Assembly (NCBI GenBank): GCA_041485905.1
Contig: JBGPKK010000007.1
Location: forward strand, 1-57,376
Direction: 5' to 3'
Source: JAHFUI01 sp041485905
GTDB taxonomy: Bacteria; Acidobacteriota; Vicinamibacteria; Vicinamibacterales; CAVVIG01
Length of the DNA: 57,376 nucleotides
A program made the translations under genes and the position numbers. The notes beneath the pieces are model-generated. The model was not told where the DNA came from. It made no database searches and saw nothing but the letters and a program-made list of their open reading frames with translations. Numbering within the stretch: position 1 is the first letter of the stretch; each line of letters opens with the position of its first letter. Positions 57,272 through 57,376 of the stretch are shown here, piece after piece.

Positions 57272-57324
57272 ACCCAACCGCGTGGTCCATCCTGATCTGA
57301 TTGACCTGGCCCTCCGCTTAACCG

Positions 57325-57376
57325 ATGATCGCCTTCATGCTCACTGCACTGACGAGGCGCGAATGGCTGGCCATGG
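57325..57376 (+). CDS. Start of a probable Tat-exported protein, cut by the window edge
   Basis: A frame opens at ATG 57325 (or 57337) and runs off the end as MIAFMLTALTRREWLAM. TRREWLAM looks like the twin-arginine start of exported acidobacterial proteins. Only 17 codons are visible, so this is tentative; no function can be given. Confidence 0.35.
   Translation, partial: MIAFMLTALTRREWLAM

Noticed and set aside
1..57376. tRNA, rRNA, riboswitch, prophage or insertion-sequence transposase genes
   Set aside because: I looked for conserved tRNA arms, rRNA blocks, integrase or DDE motifs and saw none; only short non-coding repeats are present.

Overview
The window is a high-GC stretch of bacterial chromosome. 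Its gene content fits an Acidobacteriota relative of the Vicinamibacteria. It has Oar-like TonB-dependent receptors with an N-terminal carboxypeptidase-regulatory-like domain, FG-GAP/ASPIC-UnbV (CRTAC1-like) proteins, TPR lipoproteins, a PknB-type kinase fused to a PD40 beta-propeller, and many Tat or Sec signal peptides. This assignment is inferred from gene families; no rRNA or tRNA is present to confirm it.

Layout. 1-17.9 kb: the tail of a probable nitrilase-family gene, then a cassette present twice. The cassette is a LysR regulator diverging from a small exported protein, followed by an Oar/TonB receptor and an FG-GAP protein (copy 1 at 0.25-6.7 kb, copy 2 at 12.1-17.9 kb). Copy 2 has a lysR cut down to its DNA-binding domain. 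Between the copies, 6.7-10.3 kb looks like a patchwork: an exported intradiol-dioxygenase-like protein, a frameshifted exported Zn-ribbon-type protein, a collapsed remnant of a TPR gene, and a ParD/ParE toxin-antitoxin pair. An intact TPR gene follows. 16.2-24.2 kb, minus strand: kinase-propeller, FG-GAP lipoprotein, TPR lipoprotein and Tat-exported FG-GAP protein, probably one operon.

24.4-31.7 kb: seven tandem paralogues of an exported family with an N-terminal TPWGDPD motif and a C-terminal CHEGN motif. I recognise no function for it. One member has lost its middle, and the spacers carry palindromic and direct repeats. A distant relative sits beside a DUF6152 gene at 40-41.2 kb. 31.8-36.7 kb: DUF2007 protein, membrane protein, acetyl-CoA synthetase (with repeats inserted in its coding sequence), an orphan antitoxin-like gene and MsrP.

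36.7-44 kb: a BlaR1-like M56 protease carrying two TonB C-terminal domains with its BlaI repressor and a clear palindromic operator; a YhdH-type oxidoreductase; and an exported M1 metallopeptidase. 44-57.4 kb: SGNH hydrolase, carboxymuconolactone-decarboxylase-like protein, amidohydrolase, TMTC-like membrane TPR protein, a methyltransferase/YaeQ/glutathionyl-hydroquinone-reductase operon, an unrecognised membrane protein, a two-subunit molybdenum hydroxylase (IorAB type), a RutE-like nitroreductase, and the start of a Tat-exported protein running off the end.

Taken together, the region is devoted to the cell envelope and exported enzymes. It has been shaped by repeated duplication, probable gene conversion, internal deletion and spread of short palindromic repeats, some of which are read in frame inside genes. 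The best candidates for something undescribed are the seven-gene TPWGDPD array and the LysR/TonB/FG-GAP/TPR/kinase modules.
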